Source of the DNA: an uncultured Prochlorococcus sp.
Lineage (GTDB): Bacteria > Cyanobacteriota > Cyanobacteriia > PCC-6307 > Cyanobiaceae
Assembly (NCBI GenBank): GCA_902536455.1
Contig: CACAXN010000001.1
Span: 1-64,000 of the forward strand
DNA length: 64,000 nt
Reading direction: 5' to 3'
In this document: positions 40,254 to 51,214 of the stretch, in pieces
How the letters are laid out: each line of letters begins with the position of its first letter
How positions within the stretch are numbered: the stretch's first letter is position 1
Notes under the pieces: generated by a model
What the model was told of the DNA's origin: nothing
The model's database searches: none
What the model saw: only the letters and a program-made list of their open reading frames with translations
Made by a program: the position numbers and the translations under genes

Positions 40254-41053
40254 AAATTTACCTCTGATTTTTTATTTTTGTTAAACCATTCGTTGTAATC
40301 AGATTCTTCTTCAACAATTATGGAGGCTCTCATCCCTCCATGATATGGGCCACATAATTCTGCGCAAATTATCGGATATTTTCCTACTTTTGTAGGAGTG
40401 AAATTCAGAATAGTAGGTTGCCCAGGAATAATATCCTGTTTAATTCTGAACTCTGGCACCCAAAAAGCATGAATAACATCTTTGGATTCCATTTTCATTG
40501 ATACTTTTTGATCAACAGGAACGTGTAGTTCTCCTGATATGAAATTGCCCTTGGGATAATTGAATAGAAATGCAAATTGCATAGCTGAAACTTCAATTGA
40601 TAAATTATTTATTGCTATTTCATTATCAGAGGTTTGACTTATTCCCGCCCAAATTTTTTCAGTATTAGAACTCATCATTTCGTGGTTATGATTTAGTTCT
40701 TTCATACCTCCCATTCGATCGTAGATGTTGTAGCTATATAAACCTATTAATAAAACAATTATTGAAGGGATAATTGTCCATACAATTTCTAAGCTTAAAT
40801 TCCCCTCTAAGGCTATGCCATCGCCTATCTGATCATTTCTTTTCCTAAACTTAAATAAGCTATATATAACAGCTATTGTCATTCCTATAAAAATGATTAA
40901 TCCAATGATGAAAAGAATTTTAAAAAGTTCATCGTAAATTGGTGCGTTAATACTTGCTTCAGCTGGGAGCAAATTTACATTAAAACCAATCCAAAAAGAT
41001 ATAGCAAAAACGAGGGAAATAATTAGAATTAAATAAAAGTTTTTATTTAACAA
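40250..41053 (-). CDS. ctaC: Cytochrome c oxidase subunit II
   Basis: HVPVDQKVSMKMESKDVIHAFWVPEFRIKQDIIPG, CAELCGPYHGGM CuA motif. Confidence 0.95.
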   Translation of the reverse strand: MLNKNFYLILIISLVFAISFWIGFNVNLLPAEASINAPIYDELFKILFIIGLIIFIGMTIAVIYSLFKFRKRNDQIGDGIALEGNLSLEIVWTIIPSIIVLLIGLYSYNIYDRMGGMKELNHNHEMMSSNTEKIWAGISQTSDNEIAINNLSIEVSAMQFAFLFNYPKGNFISGELHVPVDQKVSMKMESKDVIHAFWVPEFRIKQDIIPGQPTILNFTPTKVGKYPIICAELCGPYHGGMRASIIVEEESDYNEWFNKNKKSEVNL

Positions 41054-41268
41054 TTGAGCTCTAAAAATTTGTATTTATATCCTCAAGATATTCATTTTTT
41101 TTAATCTTGCATCCTTTGTTAAAAGAAAAACATTTAAATTCACAACTTCTTAAGATTTATGAAATAAAAGGCGTATTATTAATAACTTTTTAGAGTTAAT
41201 TGTCAGGGAAAAAAGATTAAATTAGTAAATTATTTTTTAAATTAAACATATTAATTTTTAATTAATGT

Positions 41269-42243
41269 TTGGTTTTTAAATCTAATTTATTATGCAAAAT
41301 AATAGGTTTTAACCATTTGATTAATAATCAATTATATAAATCAAAATATCTGACAATTTTTAAAAGGTTAGGAAGTCATAGTGTATTGGCACTTATCGCA
41401 CTAATCGTAATTGGAGGTGCTACTAGAGTCATGGAGGCTGGACTTGCCTGTCCAGATTGGCCGTTATGTTATGGATCTTTTTTGCCTTTTAATCATATGA
41501 ACCTAAGAGTATTTCTAGAGTGGTTTCATCGTCTAGATGCTTTTCTGGTTGGCATATTAATTCTTTTTAAATTTTCCCTTTCAATTATATGGAAAAATGA
41601 AATTCCAAATTGGTTACCTAAAACTTATTCATTATTACTTTTTCTCGTTATTGTCCAAGGATCTTTTGGAGCTTTAACAGTAATAAACTTGCTTGATTCA
41701 TATACTGTTACTGGCCACCTTTTAATAGCTTTTCTACTTCTCATCACAACAATTTCAATAAATCAAAATTTAGAAAATGACGATATAGAAGAGCCATTAA
41801 TTTGGTGGAGATTTTTAATGTTTTTTCCTCTTTTACTTACTCTTATTCAATCTTTTATTGGAGTAAGGCTTTCTTCAACCTGGTCAGCACATATTTGTTT
41901 ATCTTTTAATAAACAATGTCTAATTCTAAATACTCATAAATTATTTGCTTTTCCAATTTCTATTTCAATTCTATTGATTATTGCCACTGCAATTTATAAG
42001 AGAAGTTTGCTAAATGAAAATTGGAAATATCTCTCAGCACTTATTTTTCTATTGTTTTTCCAAATTGCTTTGGGTGTTTTAAGTCTTAAAACAAATTTGA
42101 ATGAACCTATTTTTATTATCGGTCATCAACTTAACGCCTCTTTATTTATTGCGATATTAACAACATTAATTTTTAGAAATCCTTTTACCAAAAAAGGTCT
42201 AAACCACTCCCTAAATTCTCAAATGGTTGGTATCAATTCATGA
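41269..42243 (+). CDS. ctaA: Heme A synthase (start uncertain, TTG candidates)
   Basis: [32 protein letters not shown]. Confidence 0.93.
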   Translation: MVFKSNLLCKIIGFNHLINNQLYKSKYLTIFKRLGSHSVLALIALIVIGGATRVMEAGLACPDWPLCYGSFLPFNHMNLRVFLEWFHRLDAFLVGILILFKFSLSIIWKNEIPNWLPKTYSLLLFLVIVQGSFGALTVINLLDSYTVTGHLLIAFLLLITTISINQNLENDDIEEPLIWWRFLMFFPLLLTLIQSFIGVRLSSTWSAHICLSFNKQCLILNTHKLFAFPISISILLIIATAIYKRSLLNENWKYLSALIFLLFFQIALGVLSLKTNLNEPIFIIGHQLNASLFIAILTTLIFRNPFTKKGLNHSLNSQMVGINS

Positions 42244-43241
42244 ACAGTAGTAACTTAGAAAACTTGAACTATAAATCTTCAATTAGGGATGAAGTTGTAC
42301 CTTCAAGAAAAAATTTAACTTTGCCGCCCTGGCTTGAAGTAGCAAAACCTAGATTAATCCCACTTTTACTCGCTACAACTTTGGGAGGAATGGCTTTAAC
42401 AGAAGAATGGCCTTTGTCTTCCCCGAAACTTATCTGTACTTTAGGAGGAGGCGCTTTGGCGGCAGCAGCAGCAGGAGCTCTTAATTGCTTGTGGGAAATG
42501 GAATTAGATAAGAGGATGACAAGAACTAGCAAAAGAGCCTTGCCAGCAGGAAAGTTGTCGTCTCAGACTGTATTTTTAGCCGCTGTATCATGTACTTTGG
42601 CAGCTTCGATGCTTTTAGTAAGTGGTGTAAATTATTTAGCTGCGGGTTTAACTCTTCTTGGTTTATTTAGCTACGTAATTTTATATACAGTTATTTTGAA
42701 ACCTCGTACAACAAAAAATATTGTTTTCGGAGGAGTTGCTGGTGCGATACCGCCCTTAGTTGGAGCGTCTGCTGCTACAGGGCATGTAGGTCTTAGTGGT
42801 TGGTGGTTGTTTGGTTTAGTAATGTTATGGACCCCAGCTCATTTTTGGGCACTTGCAATTTTGTTGAAGGATGATTACGCATCTGTTGGTATTCCTATGC
42901 TCCCTTCTGTTAAAGGATCTGTTTTTACTGCTAAAGCGATTTCTCGTTACGGATGGGCAACAGTTTTAATGAGTATTTTGGGAGTCTTTGCTTTACCTGA
43001 AGGGGGGTTCTTATACGGAATTATGTTATTACCATTTAATGGAAGACTTTTGCAATTAATAAATGAATTAAAGAAATCTCCTGATGATCTTTCAAGAGCA
43101 AAGTCTCTTTTTAGGTGGTCTATTCTCTACATGTTTGGCATATGTCTTTTGTTATTAATTTCCAGGACCCAACTATCCGTAGAATTTGAGCAGCAATCTA
43201 TGCAAATATTTTTATCTATCGTATCCCTGCTTAGTAATTAA
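42240..43241 (+). CDS. ctaB: Protoheme IX farnesyltransferase
   Basis: [52 protein letters not shown] overlap with ctaA. Confidence 0.95.
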   Translation: MNSSNLENLNYKSSIRDEVVPSRKNLTLPPWLEVAKPRLIPLLLATTLGGMALTEEWPLSSPKLICTLGGGALAAAAAGALNCLWEMELDKRMTRTSKRALPAGKLSSQTVFLAAVSCTLAASMLLVSGVNYLAAGLTLLGLFSYVILYTVILKPRTTKNIVFGGVAGAIPPLVGASAATGHVGLSGWWLFGLVMLWTPAHFWALAILLKDDYASVGIPMLPSVKGSVFTAKAISRYGWATVLMSILGVFALPEGGFLYGIMLLPFNGRLLQLINELKKSPDDLSRAKSLFRWSILYMFGICLLLLISRTQLSVEFEQQSMQIFLSIVSLLSN

Positions 43242-43276
43242 ATTAGATGTAAAATATTTTTATGTAATTAGTAAGT

Positions 43277-44296
43277 TTGATGAATTATATAAAAGTTAAA
43301 GGGCTCTCAAAATCTTATTCAGATATCAATGCATTAAAAAATTTATCAATGGAAATTGAAGCTGGCACATTATTCGGAATACTAGGTCCAAATGGTGCTG
43401 GCAAATCAACACTAATAAAAATACTCGCTACTTTAATAGAGCCTGATAGTGGAGAAGTTTTTATAAATAATATTAATCTGATAAAAAATTCAAGGAAAAT
43501 TAGAGAATTAATTGGTTATGTTGCCCAAGACATTGCACTTGATAAAATATTAACTGGACGTGAGCTTTTGGATTTTCAATCAGATTTATATCACATCAAC
43601 AAAAATAAAAAATTTGAAAGGATAAATAAATTAATAGATCAATTAGAAATGAATGATTGGATTGATCGTAAGTGCGGAACTTATTCAGGGGGAATGAAAA
43701 GAAGAATAGATCTGGCTGCTGGACTTTTACATTTACCGCAAGTATTAATTTTGGATGAACCTACAGTTGGTTTAGATATTGAAAGTAGGAACATTATATG
43801 GCAACTTTTGAAAGATTTGAGAAATAATGGAATGACCATTATTTTAAGTAGTCACTATCTTGATGAAATAGATAAATTGGCTGACAGATTAGTGATAATT
43901 GATGATGGAAGAGTTATAGCAAAAGGAACTCCTGCAGAGCTCAAAAATAAATTAGGAGGAGATAGAGTAACTTTGAAAGTAAGGGAATTTAGTAATCAGG
44001 AAGAAGCAAAAAATATATGTAAAATTTTATCTTCAATAGATGGAATTAGTCAGATTATCATAAATGAAGCTCAAGGTTTCTCGATAAATTTCGTAGCAGA
44101 TAAGCAAAAAGATTTACTTACGAAGCTAAAAGTGGAATTAGCCTTCTCAAAGTTTGAAATTTTTTCTCTAACCCAAAGTCAGCCAAGCTTGGATGATGTA
44201 TATCTTCAGGCAACTGGGAAAACATTATTGGATGCTGAAATTTCTATGGCAGGGAAAAGAGACCTAAAAAAAGAATCAAAGCAATCCATGCGATAA
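43277..44296 (+). CDS. ABC transporter ATP-binding protein (DrrA/CcmA type)
   Basis: GPNGAGKSTLIKIL, YSGGMKRRIDLAAGLL, LILDEPTVGLD. Confidence 0.92.
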   Translation: MMNYIKVKGLSKSYSDINALKNLSMEIEAGTLFGILGPNGAGKSTLIKILATLIEPDSGEVFINNINLIKNSRKIRELIGYVAQDIALDKILTGRELLDFQSDLYHINKNKKFERINKLIDQLEMNDWIDRKCGTYSGGMKRRIDLAAGLLHLPQVLILDEPTVGLDIESRNIIWQLLKDLRNNGMTIILSSHYLDEIDKLADRLVIIDDGRVIAKGTPAELKNKLGGDRVTLKVREFSNQEEAKNICKILSSIDGISQIIINEAQGFSINFVADKQKDLLTKLKVELAFSKFEIFSLTQSQPSLDDVYLQATGKTLLDAEISMAGKRDLKKESKQSMR

Positions 44297-44344
44297 AAAA
44301 AATTTTGGTTAACTAACTATAATGAATAGTAATTACTGCTAATT

Positions 44345-45169
44345 ATGGAATTACAACAGTATAATTTATTTTTTTTATATCAAGAAACATTTGCCTTAAC
44401 AAAGAGATTATTTATTCAATTAAAAAGGAGACCATCAACTCTTTTAGCAGGAATATTACAACCAATAATTTGGCTTTTTTTATTTGGGGCATTATTTTCT
44501 AAAGCTCCTGAAGGTTTTTTACCAGGAGTTGATTCTTATGGAAATTTTTTAGGAGCAGGACTTATTGTTTTTACTGCTTTTAGCGGAGCCCTAAACTCTG
44601 GTCTTCCTTTAATGTTTGATAGAGAGTTTGGATTTCTTAATAGATTACTTGTGGCTCCTTTAACCAGTAGATTATCCATAGTTTTATCTTCTTTCTTTTA
44701 CATAACAATCTTGAGCTTTGTTCAGAGTATTGTAATAATGATTGTTTCATATATTTTGGGTTATGGATGGCCTAACCTATATGGTTTAGGAATTGTATTT
44801 ACAACACTAATTTTATTAGTTCTTTTTGTGACATCAATTAGTTTATGTTTAGCCTTTGTTTTGCCAGGACATATTGAATTAATCGCTCTTATATTTGTAA
44901 TAAATTTACCTCTTTTATTTGCGAGTACTGCTTTAGCTCCAATCTCTTTTATGCCAAATTGGCTGGGCTGGTTAGCTTCATTAAATCCATTAACTTTTGC
45001 GATTGAACCTATTAGGACTGCCTATACACAAACTATGGATTTAGAATTAGTGGCTTTACATGCCCCATATGGTGATTTAACTTGTAAGAGTTGTATCTCG
45101 ATTTTATTTTCTTTAACAGTTTTTTCCTTAATTATTATAAGGCCTCTGTTAAATAGAAAGTTAAATTAG
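44345..45169 (+). CDS. ABC-2 type transporter permease
   Basis: Multi-span; adjacent to the ATPase; MFDREFGFLNRLLVAPL. Confidence 0.9.
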   Translation: MELQQYNLFFLYQETFALTKRLFIQLKRRPSTLLAGILQPIIWLFLFGALFSKAPEGFLPGVDSYGNFLGAGLIVFTAFSGALNSGLPLMFDREFGFLNRLLVAPLTSRLSIVLSSFFYITILSFVQSIVIMIVSYILGYGWPNLYGLGIVFTTLILLVLFVTSISLCLAFVLPGHIELIALIFVINLPLLFASTALAPISFMPNWLGWLASLNPLTFAIEPIRTAYTQTMDLELVALHAPYGDLTCKSCISILFSLTVFSLIIIRPLLNRKLN

Positions 45170-45176
45170 AAATTTT

Positions 45177-45746
45177 ATGCTTTTAAAAAATCATTTAATA
45201 GAAGTTTATAAACAAGCTTCTTTAGAAAATAATTTTTTGCTTAAAGAAAATGTTGTTCTTAAGTGGGTCCATAGATTTGGGATTGATTCATTAAATGATT
45301 TATTAATCCATAGTTCACTACAAAAAGAAAATCAGCGTGAAGAAGAAAATCAAGAACAAATATCTTTAATTGATGAAAATTATGAAGAAGAAAATCAAGA
45401 ACAAATATCTTTAATTGATGAAAATTATGAAGAAGAAAATCAAGAACAAATATCTTTAATTGATGAAAATTATGAAGAAGAAAATCAAGAACAAATATCT
45501 TTAATTGATGAAAATTATGAAGAAGAAAATCAAGAACAAATTAAACTTGAATTATCTAAACCTGTGGAAAATATAGAAGAAAAAAAAAGGGAATCAAAAC
45601 GTCTAGAAACTTCTAGCACTAATTTAATATTTAGCAAAGAGCAAGATTCTAATAATATAAAACAACTTACTGATAACCAGAAATTACCACTGCCTAATAT
45701 TAAAAGTTTAAGAAAGTGGATTAGTAACGATAAAAAAGCAAGTTAA
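45177..45746 (+). CDS. Acidic hypothetical protein with tandem 15-aa repeats
   Basis: EEENQEQISLIDENY x4 plus a partial copy. Confidence 0.7.
   Translation: MLLKNHLIEVYKQASLENNFLLKENVVLKWVHRFGIDSLNDLLIHSSLQKENQREEENQEQISLIDENYEEENQEQISLIDENYEEENQEQISLIDENYEEENQEQISLIDENYEEENQEQIKLELSKPVENIEEKKRESKRLETSSTNLIFSKEQDSNNIKQLTDNQKLPLPNIKSLRKWISNDKKAS
45339..45542 (+). repeat. Tandem repeat, 45-bp unit, 4 full copies plus 24 bp partial
   Basis: gaagaagaaaatcaagaacaaatatctttaattgatgaaaattat repeated without visible substitutions, in frame. Confidence 0.95.
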
Positions 45747-45750
45747 ATTT

Positions 45751-47496
45751 TTACATCATACCTGGCATACCCATGCCACCCATACCTGGCATACCCATGC
45801 CACCCATGCCTGGCATACCCATGCCACCCATACCTGGCATACCCATGCCACCCATACCTGGCATACCCATGCCACCCATTCCTCCCATTGGATCTCCACC
45901 TGGCCCTCCAGGGGCTGCGGCTTCAGGCTCTGGAATGTCTGCCATAGCAACTTCTGTTGTGAGGAGCATAGCTGCAATAGAAACTGAATCTTGAAGAGCT
46001 AATCTTATTACTTTTGTTGGATCTAATATTCCTGAATCTTTTAAATCCTCATATTTTCCTGAATTAGCATTAAAGCCTTTGTTAAGTCTTATAATTTCAG
46101 CGACAACTACATCACCATTAAAACCAGCATTTTTTGCTATTTGTTTGGTGGGTTCCAAAAGGGCTTCTTTAATTATATTTATCCCTGTTCTTAAATCATC
46201 GGAAGATGTTTGACTTAAACTTAAAAGGTCATTTGATATTTCAATTAAAGTTTGCCCTCCTCCAGAAACGACACCCTCTTCAATAGCAGCTTTCGTAGCA
46301 TTAAGAGAATCTTCGATTCTCAATTTTTTATACTTCATCTCAGTTTCTGTGGCAGCGCCTACTTTGATAAGAGCTACTCCTCCAGCTAGTTTGGCTATTC
46401 TTTCATTGATTTTATCTTGATCATATTCTGATTCAGTTATATTTACTTCTCTTTTTAATTTCTCTACTCGCGCTTTAACTAAATCTTTAGTGTCTTCGAA
46501 GGCAACAATTGTAGTTTTATCCTTTGTGATAGTTATTTTTTTTGCTTTTCCCAAATCATTAATCGATACTTTATCAAGTGTCATCGATTTATCTTCGCTT
46601 ATTAACTTAGCACCTGTAAGAATTGCAATATCCTCAAGGGCAGCTTTTCTTCTTTCACCAAATAACGGAGCTCTTACTGAAGCAACATTTAAAATTCCAC
46701 TATTCTTATTTAAAACAAGAGTAGTTAAAGCCTCTCCTTCGATATCTTCCGCAAGAATTAGAAAAGGTGAGCCTGACTTCTGAATTTCTTCAAGTATTGT
46801 AACTAAATCAACTAAATTTGAAATTTTTTGATCAGTTATTAATATTTTAGGGTTTTCTAGTTCACAAATTTGTCTTTCTTGGTCTGTTACGAAATATGGA
46901 GAACTATAACCTCTATCAAAAGACATTCCTTCAGTTATATCTAATTCTGTTTCTAGTGATTGAGATTCCTCAACAGTTATTACCCCATCTGAAGTAACAA
47001 TATCCATTGCTTTTGAAATTATAGATCCAATTTCTTCATCACCTCCAGCACTGACTGTTGCAACTTTTTGAATATCTGAACCACTTAATGAAATACTTTT
47101 GGAACTTAATTTTTCTAAGACAAAAGCTAGGCCTGCTTCCATCCCTTTTTTTAACTCCATAGGGTTGGCGCCAGAAGCAATATTTTTTAATCCTTCCTGA
47201 ACCATCTTCTGTGTCAGAATGGTTGCTGTTGTTGTTCCATCACCAGCACTCTCTTTTGTCTTGGATGCGACTTGTTCTATTAATTTCGCACCTAAATTAG
47301 AAATAGGGTTTTCAATCTCGATCTCTTTAGCAACTGTAGATCCATCTCTTACTATGTCTGGCGAACCAAATTTCTTTTCTATTACAACGTTTTTTGCTTT
47401 TGGCCCAATAGTAACCTTTACTGCATTAGCTACGAAATTTACACCTTTTTCTAGAGCTTCTCTTGATTCATTAGAAAAACTTAACTGTTTGGCCAT
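45751..47496 (-). CDS. groL: 60 kDa chaperonin GroEL (stand-alone copy)
   Basis: [49 protein letters not shown]; Gly/Met-rich C-terminus. Confidence 0.96.
   Translation of the reverse strand: MAKQLSFSNESREALEKGVNFVANAVKVTIGPKAKNVVIEKKFGSPDIVRDGSTVAKEIEIENPISNLGAKLIEQVASKTKESAGDGTTTATILTQKMVQEGLKNIASGANPMELKKGMEAGLAFVLEKLSSKSISLSGSDIQKVATVSAGGDEEIGSIISKAMDIVTSDGVITVEESQSLETELDITEGMSFDRGYSSPYFVTDQERQICELENPKILITDQKISNLVDLVTILEEIQKSGSPFLILAEDIEGEALTTLVLNKNSGILNVASVRAPLFGERRKAALEDIAILTGAKLISEDKSMTLDKVSINDLGKAKKITITKDKTTIVAFEDTKDLVKARVEKLKREVNITESEYDQDKINERIAKLAGGVALIKVGAATETEMKYKKLRIEDSLNATKAAIEEGVVSGGGQTLIEISNDLLSLSQTSSDDLRTGINIIKEALLEPTKQIAKNAGFNGDVVVAEIIRLNKGFNANSGKYEDLKDSGILDPTKVIRLALQDSVSIAAMLLTTEVAMADIPEPEAAAPGGPGGDPMGGMGGMGMPGMGGMGMPGMGGMGMPGMGGMGMPGMGGMGMPGMM
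45757..45876 (-). repeat. 24-bp tandem repeat, 5 copies, encoding GGMGMPGM at the GroEL C-terminus
   Basis: catacctggcatacccatgccacc repeated (plus-strand view) with a single synonymous difference. Confidence 0.92.
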
Positions 47497-47627
47497 GTTT
47501 ATTTGATCTTTAGTCTTATTCTAATCTCCCATAGAATCATTTTTAAGGGATATTTTATTAAGTGGGGAAAGCCGAATTTCTTTTAATGAGACATACAAAT
47601 TAACTCAAATAAGAGTATCTTTAAGTT

Positions 47628-47807
47628 ATGGATGAAACAAATAATCTTATTTTTACTCTTACCGCAATCCTCGCGATTGCTATGACATTAATATATTTTC
47701 CTTTAAGATTTTTCTTGACATTAACTGCTAGAAGTCGAAGACTAAAACTTTTACAAAAAATTAGAAGGTTAAGAGATGAATTGGGCCAACCTTATGAAAG
47801 TACATAA
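47628..47807 (+). CDS. Small conserved-looking membrane protein (59 aa)
   Basis: MDETNNLIFTLTAILAIAMTLIYFPLRFFLTLTARSRRLKLLQKIRRLRDELGQPYEST; convergent with fabG. Confidence 0.7.
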   Translation: MDETNNLIFTLTAILAIAMTLIYFPLRFFLTLTARSRRLKLLQKIRRLRDELGQPYEST

Positions 47808-48578
47808 TTAAATACTCATACCACCGTCAATACTGATTGTTTGCCCTGTAATGTAACTTCCTGCATCACTTGAAACTAAGAATGTCACTAAGTTTGCAAT
47901 TTGAGCACAACTTCCTAATTTCCCTAAAGGAATAACTTTCAGAATCTCTTCAGTATTAAGTTTTTCTGTCATCTCTGTTTCTATGAAACCTGGAGCTATC
48001 GCATTTACGTTTATACCTCTTGGAGCAAATTCTTTAGCGCAAGTTTTGGTAAATCCAATAACTCCAGCTTTTGCGGCAGAATAATTTGCTTGCCCTGGAT
48101 TACCAATTATTCCAACAACAGATGAAATATTTACTATGCTACCACTTCTTTTTTTCATCATAAATTTTGAAGCATATTTTGTACAAAGAAAAACTCCTTT
48201 TAAGTTCGTATTTAGTACTTCATCCCATTGTTCCGATTTCATTCTTATCAATAGTCCATCTCTAGTAATGCCAGCATTATTAATTAGGATATCAATAGTG
48301 CCCTTAATTTTGATTATTTCTTCAAAAGCTAAACTGACAGAATCCTCTTTTGAAACATCAAATTTTAATTTATGAGCTTTACCTCCCGAATTTTTTATTG
48401 AATTTACAACTTCTTCAGCTTTTTCATCAGAAGAAGAGTAATTAATAAAAACTTCTGCTCCTAAGCGGCTTAGTTCTAAAGCAATTTCTTTACCAATTCC
48501 TCTGCTAGCGCCAGTGATTAAAGCTACTTTGCCTGATAATGAATCTGTATTGGACATTATTAAATTTATAATTTTCAA
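47808..48578 (-). CDS. fabG: 3-oxoacyl-[acyl-carrier-protein] reductase
   Basis: ALITGASRGIGKEIALEL, NNAGITRDGLLIRMKSEQWD, NYSAAKAGVIGFTK. Confidence 0.95.
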   Translation of the reverse strand: MKIINLIMSNTDSLSGKVALITGASRGIGKEIALELSRLGAEVFINYSSSDEKAEEVVNSIKNSGGKAHKLKFDVSKEDSVSLAFEEIIKIKGTIDILINNAGITRDGLLIRMKSEQWDEVLNTNLKGVFLCTKYASKFMMKKRSGSIVNISSVVGIIGNPGQANYSAAKAGVIGFTKTCAKEFAPRGINVNAIAPGFIETEMTEKLNTEEILKVIPLGKLGSCAQIANLVTFLVSSDAGSYITGQTISIDGGMSI

Positions 48579-48648
48579 TCGTAGTACTATTTGTGTAAAG
48601 ATATTGCTTTTATTTATAATTGTCTAGAAATTATTAAAACCTTCTATT

Positions 48649-49323
48649 GTGCACTTTTTAATACCAGCTGCAGGGAGTGGTAGCAGAATGAAAGCTGGGA
48701 AAAATAAATTACTTATTGATTTAGAGGGAGAGTCTTTGATTTATTGGACACTTAAATCTGTATTTTCTGCAAGTTCAACAAATTGGGTTGGAATAATTGG
48801 ACAACCAAAAGATAAAAATTTATTATTAAAATCAGCAAAGGAGCTTGCTCATAAAGTTCATTGGATTAATGGTGGTGACACCAGGCAACAGTCTGTTTTT
48901 AATGGTTTAAAAGCGCTGCCAAAAGATGCTGAAAAAGTTTTAATACATGATGGTGCTAGATGTCTAATTAATCCTGAATTGATAGATCTTTGTGCCAAGC
49001 AATTAGATGAAAATGAAGCTGTAATTTTGGCTACTAAGGTAACTGACACAATAAAGATTGTTGATAATGAAGGTTTTATTAAAGAAACACCAGATAGAAA
49101 TTATTTATGGGCAGCGCAAACTCCTCAGGGCTTCTTGGTAGATAGCTTAAAAAAAGCTCACAAGATGGCAATTGATAAAAACTGGAAAGTCACAGATGAT
49201 GCCTCACTATTCGAAATGCTTAATTGGAAAGTGAAGATTATTGAAGGAACTTATTCAAATATAAAAATTACATCCCCTATAGATTTGAAAATAGCAAAAC
49301 TTTTTGTGAAGAACCCTAGTTAA
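48649..49323 (+). CDS. ispD: 2-C-methyl-D-erythritol 4-phosphate cytidylyltransferase (GTG start)
   Basis: IPAAGSGSRMKAGKNKLLIDLEG, VLIHDGARCLI, TPQGF. Confidence 0.94.
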   Translation: MHFLIPAAGSGSRMKAGKNKLLIDLEGESLIYWTLKSVFSASSTNWVGIIGQPKDKNLLLKSAKELAHKVHWINGGDTRQQSVFNGLKALPKDAEKVLIHDGARCLINPELIDLCAKQLDENEAVILATKVTDTIKIVDNEGFIKETPDRNYLWAAQTPQGFLVDSLKKAHKMAIDKNWKVTDDASLFEMLNWKVKIIEGTYSNIKITSPIDLKIAKLFVKNPS

Positions 49324-50192
49324 AAAGGTGTATCGATACTAAGAATGCCATCATCACCATTTAAGGTGGCTTCGTATCCTAAAGGAATGCAAGCATTTCC
49401 CGATATGTGGCCTATTGGGAGGTCAAAAAGAATAGGAAAGTCAAACTCTTGAAGTCTTTCAATAATGCATTTTTTTAGTAAATCTTTCCATTCAAGGTCG
49501 CAGGAATCATTAGAAAAACTTCCGAATCCAATGCCAGCAATTTCAGTAAGTGTTTTAGTCATTCTGAGGTAAGTTAACATGCGATCAATTTTATAAATAT
49601 CTTCGTTAATATCTTCAAAAATTATTATTTTCCCTTGGCAATCTGGAAAGTGATTAGTACCAATTAAAAAAGTAGCAATAGTTAAGTTAGAAACTATAAT
49701 TTCTCCTTTGGCTTTCCCACCTCTTATAGGAATTCCTCTTATATCCTCAACATATCCCTCAAAAAGTAAATTTCTTAATCTCTCAAGACTCCACTTCGGC
49801 TCTTTGAAAAGGCCAGTAACCATGGGGCCATGAATAGAACCTATAAATCCTTGAGAATATTTAGATAATAATAAAGAACATGTATCTGAGAATCCAAGCA
49901 TTAAACCATTCTGCCAAGAAGGTTCTTTTTCTAATAGTCTTGCTGAACCCCAGCCTCCTTTTGCAAAAATGATTAGCTTACTATTTTGTGCTTTTTCCAG
50001 TTCTTTAAATCTTGTTAGATCATCACCTGCAAAATAACCAAATTTTTTTGAAAGAGAATTATTATTTTCATTAATTTCTAAGCCCCAGCTTTTTAAGATT
50101 TTTATGCCTTTTTGAAAACTTTCGTCTTCATCAATAAAGGAGCCTGGAGCTAAAATATCTACTAGATCACCTTTTCTTAATCTAAAAACCAT
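49320..50192 (-). CDS. LD-carboxypeptidase (S66)
   Basis: RKGDLVDILAPGSF, FAKGGWGSARLLE, GFSDTCSLLL, HGPMVTGL. Confidence 0.88.
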   Translation of the reverse strand: MVFRLRKGDLVDILAPGSFIDEDESFQKGIKILKSWGLEINENNNSLSKKFGYFAGDDLTRFKELEKAQNSKLIIFAKGGWGSARLLEKEPSWQNGLMLGFSDTCSLLLSKYSQGFIGSIHGPMVTGLFKEPKWSLERLRNLLFEGYVEDIRGIPIRGGKAKGEIIVSNLTIATFLIGTNHFPDCQGKIIIFEDINEDIYKIDRMLTYLRMTKTLTEIAGIGFGSFSNDSCDLEWKDLLKKCIIERLQEFDFPILFDLPIGHISGNACIPLGYEATLNGDDGILSIDTPF

Positions 50193-50201
50193 ATTTAGAA
50201 T

Positions 50202-51110
50202 TTATGAGGCAATAATAATTCCTAACAAAAGGACTCCTCCATAAATTGATTGATTTTTGAAGTGATTCCCAATATTTTTTATTGATTGCTTTTCCTCAGG
50301 AAATACTTTTAGTATATCTCTCTGCATTAAGATTGACGTTGTAAGCCAAATTGGCCAAAAAATAAAATCCATTTGATTAATAAATCCGCATAATGCGAGA
50401 AAACTAGAAGTTAAAAAATAACAAATTTGAATAGTTATTCTTGTATTGTTCTGGAGGTTAACAGCGGAACTATTTATTCCAATTTTGATATCATATTTTT
50501 TATCTGCTAAAGCATAAATCGTGTCAAAGCCAAAAGTCCAAAATATGGTAGCTAGCCAGCAAAACAATAAAACAATACTATTTAAATTTCCTTCATTTGC
50601 GGCCCAGGGAATTAAAACAGCAAAACCCCAGCATATGGATAAGATTAATTGAGGATATTTAAACCATCTTTTGGCAGAAGGATAAATTAAAATAATAGGT
50701 AAAGCTAAAAAAGCAAGCGAAATGGAAAGGATTCTTCCAGGTTGAGGTAGTGACAAAGTTAAAAAGAAGCTACATAAAATTAAAAAGAAAAGAATTGAAT
50801 AAGCCGTTTCAAGAGAGATTTTATTTGCAGCTAGAGGTCTATTTTTTGTCCTAAAAACTCTTTGATCAATTTTTTTGTCCCAAATATCGTTAACCACGCA
50901 GCCTAATCCACTTACTAGTAGTCCTCCCAGAATTATTCTTAGCAACATTAAAAATGTTGGATTAGCGTCTGGGGTTAAATATAAACTCCATCCAGCAGGA
51001 ATAAGTAAGATCATTCTTCCAGTCGGCTTATTCCACCTTAGTAATTCAAAAAAAGTACTTAATTTGATTTGCCGATTTTTATCTTGCATATGACCTATTG
51101 TATATTTCAT
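50202..51110 (-). CDS. ubiA: 4-hydroxybenzoate polyprenyltransferase family (UbiA-like, plastoquinone pathway)
   Basis: RWNKPTGRMILLIPAGWSLYL, GCVVNDIWDKKIDQRVFRTKNRPLAA, YALADKKYDIKIGINSSAV. Confidence 0.92.
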   Translation of the reverse strand: MKYTIGHMQDKNRQIKLSTFFELLRWNKPTGRMILLIPAGWSLYLTPDANPTFLMLLRIILGGLLVSGLGCVVNDIWDKKIDQRVFRTKNRPLAANKISLETAYSILFFLILCSFFLTLSLPQPGRILSISLAFLALPIILIYPSAKRWFKYPQLILSICWGFAVLIPWAANEGNLNSIVLLFCWLATIFWTFGFDTIYALADKKYDIKIGINSSAVNLQNNTRITIQICYFLTSSFLALCGFINQMDFIFWPIWLTTSILMQRDILKVFPEEKQSIKNIGNHFKNQSIYGGVLLLGIIIAS

Positions 51111-51214
51111 AACTTTAAATAATTTTACTAGGATTAAATGATTTCTATTATTTAATAAACAATCTTAGGTATATTTATTAATGGATTAAAGATATCTGCA
51201 TCTTATAAAAAGAA

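Noticed and set aside
45339-45542. Possible CRISPR-like array
   Set aside because: Repeats are directly abutting with no spacers, in frame inside a protein, and there are no cas genes
45773-45994. Proline-rich [13 protein letters not shown]... on the plus strand, and the alternative-frame minus ORF 45756..45977
   Set aside because: Shadow ORFs created by the GroEL 24-bp repeat; no independent evidence of coding
47497-47627. CIRCE heat-shock operator upstream of groEL
   Set aside because: No TTAGCACTC-N9-GAGTGCTAA-like sequence seen by eye
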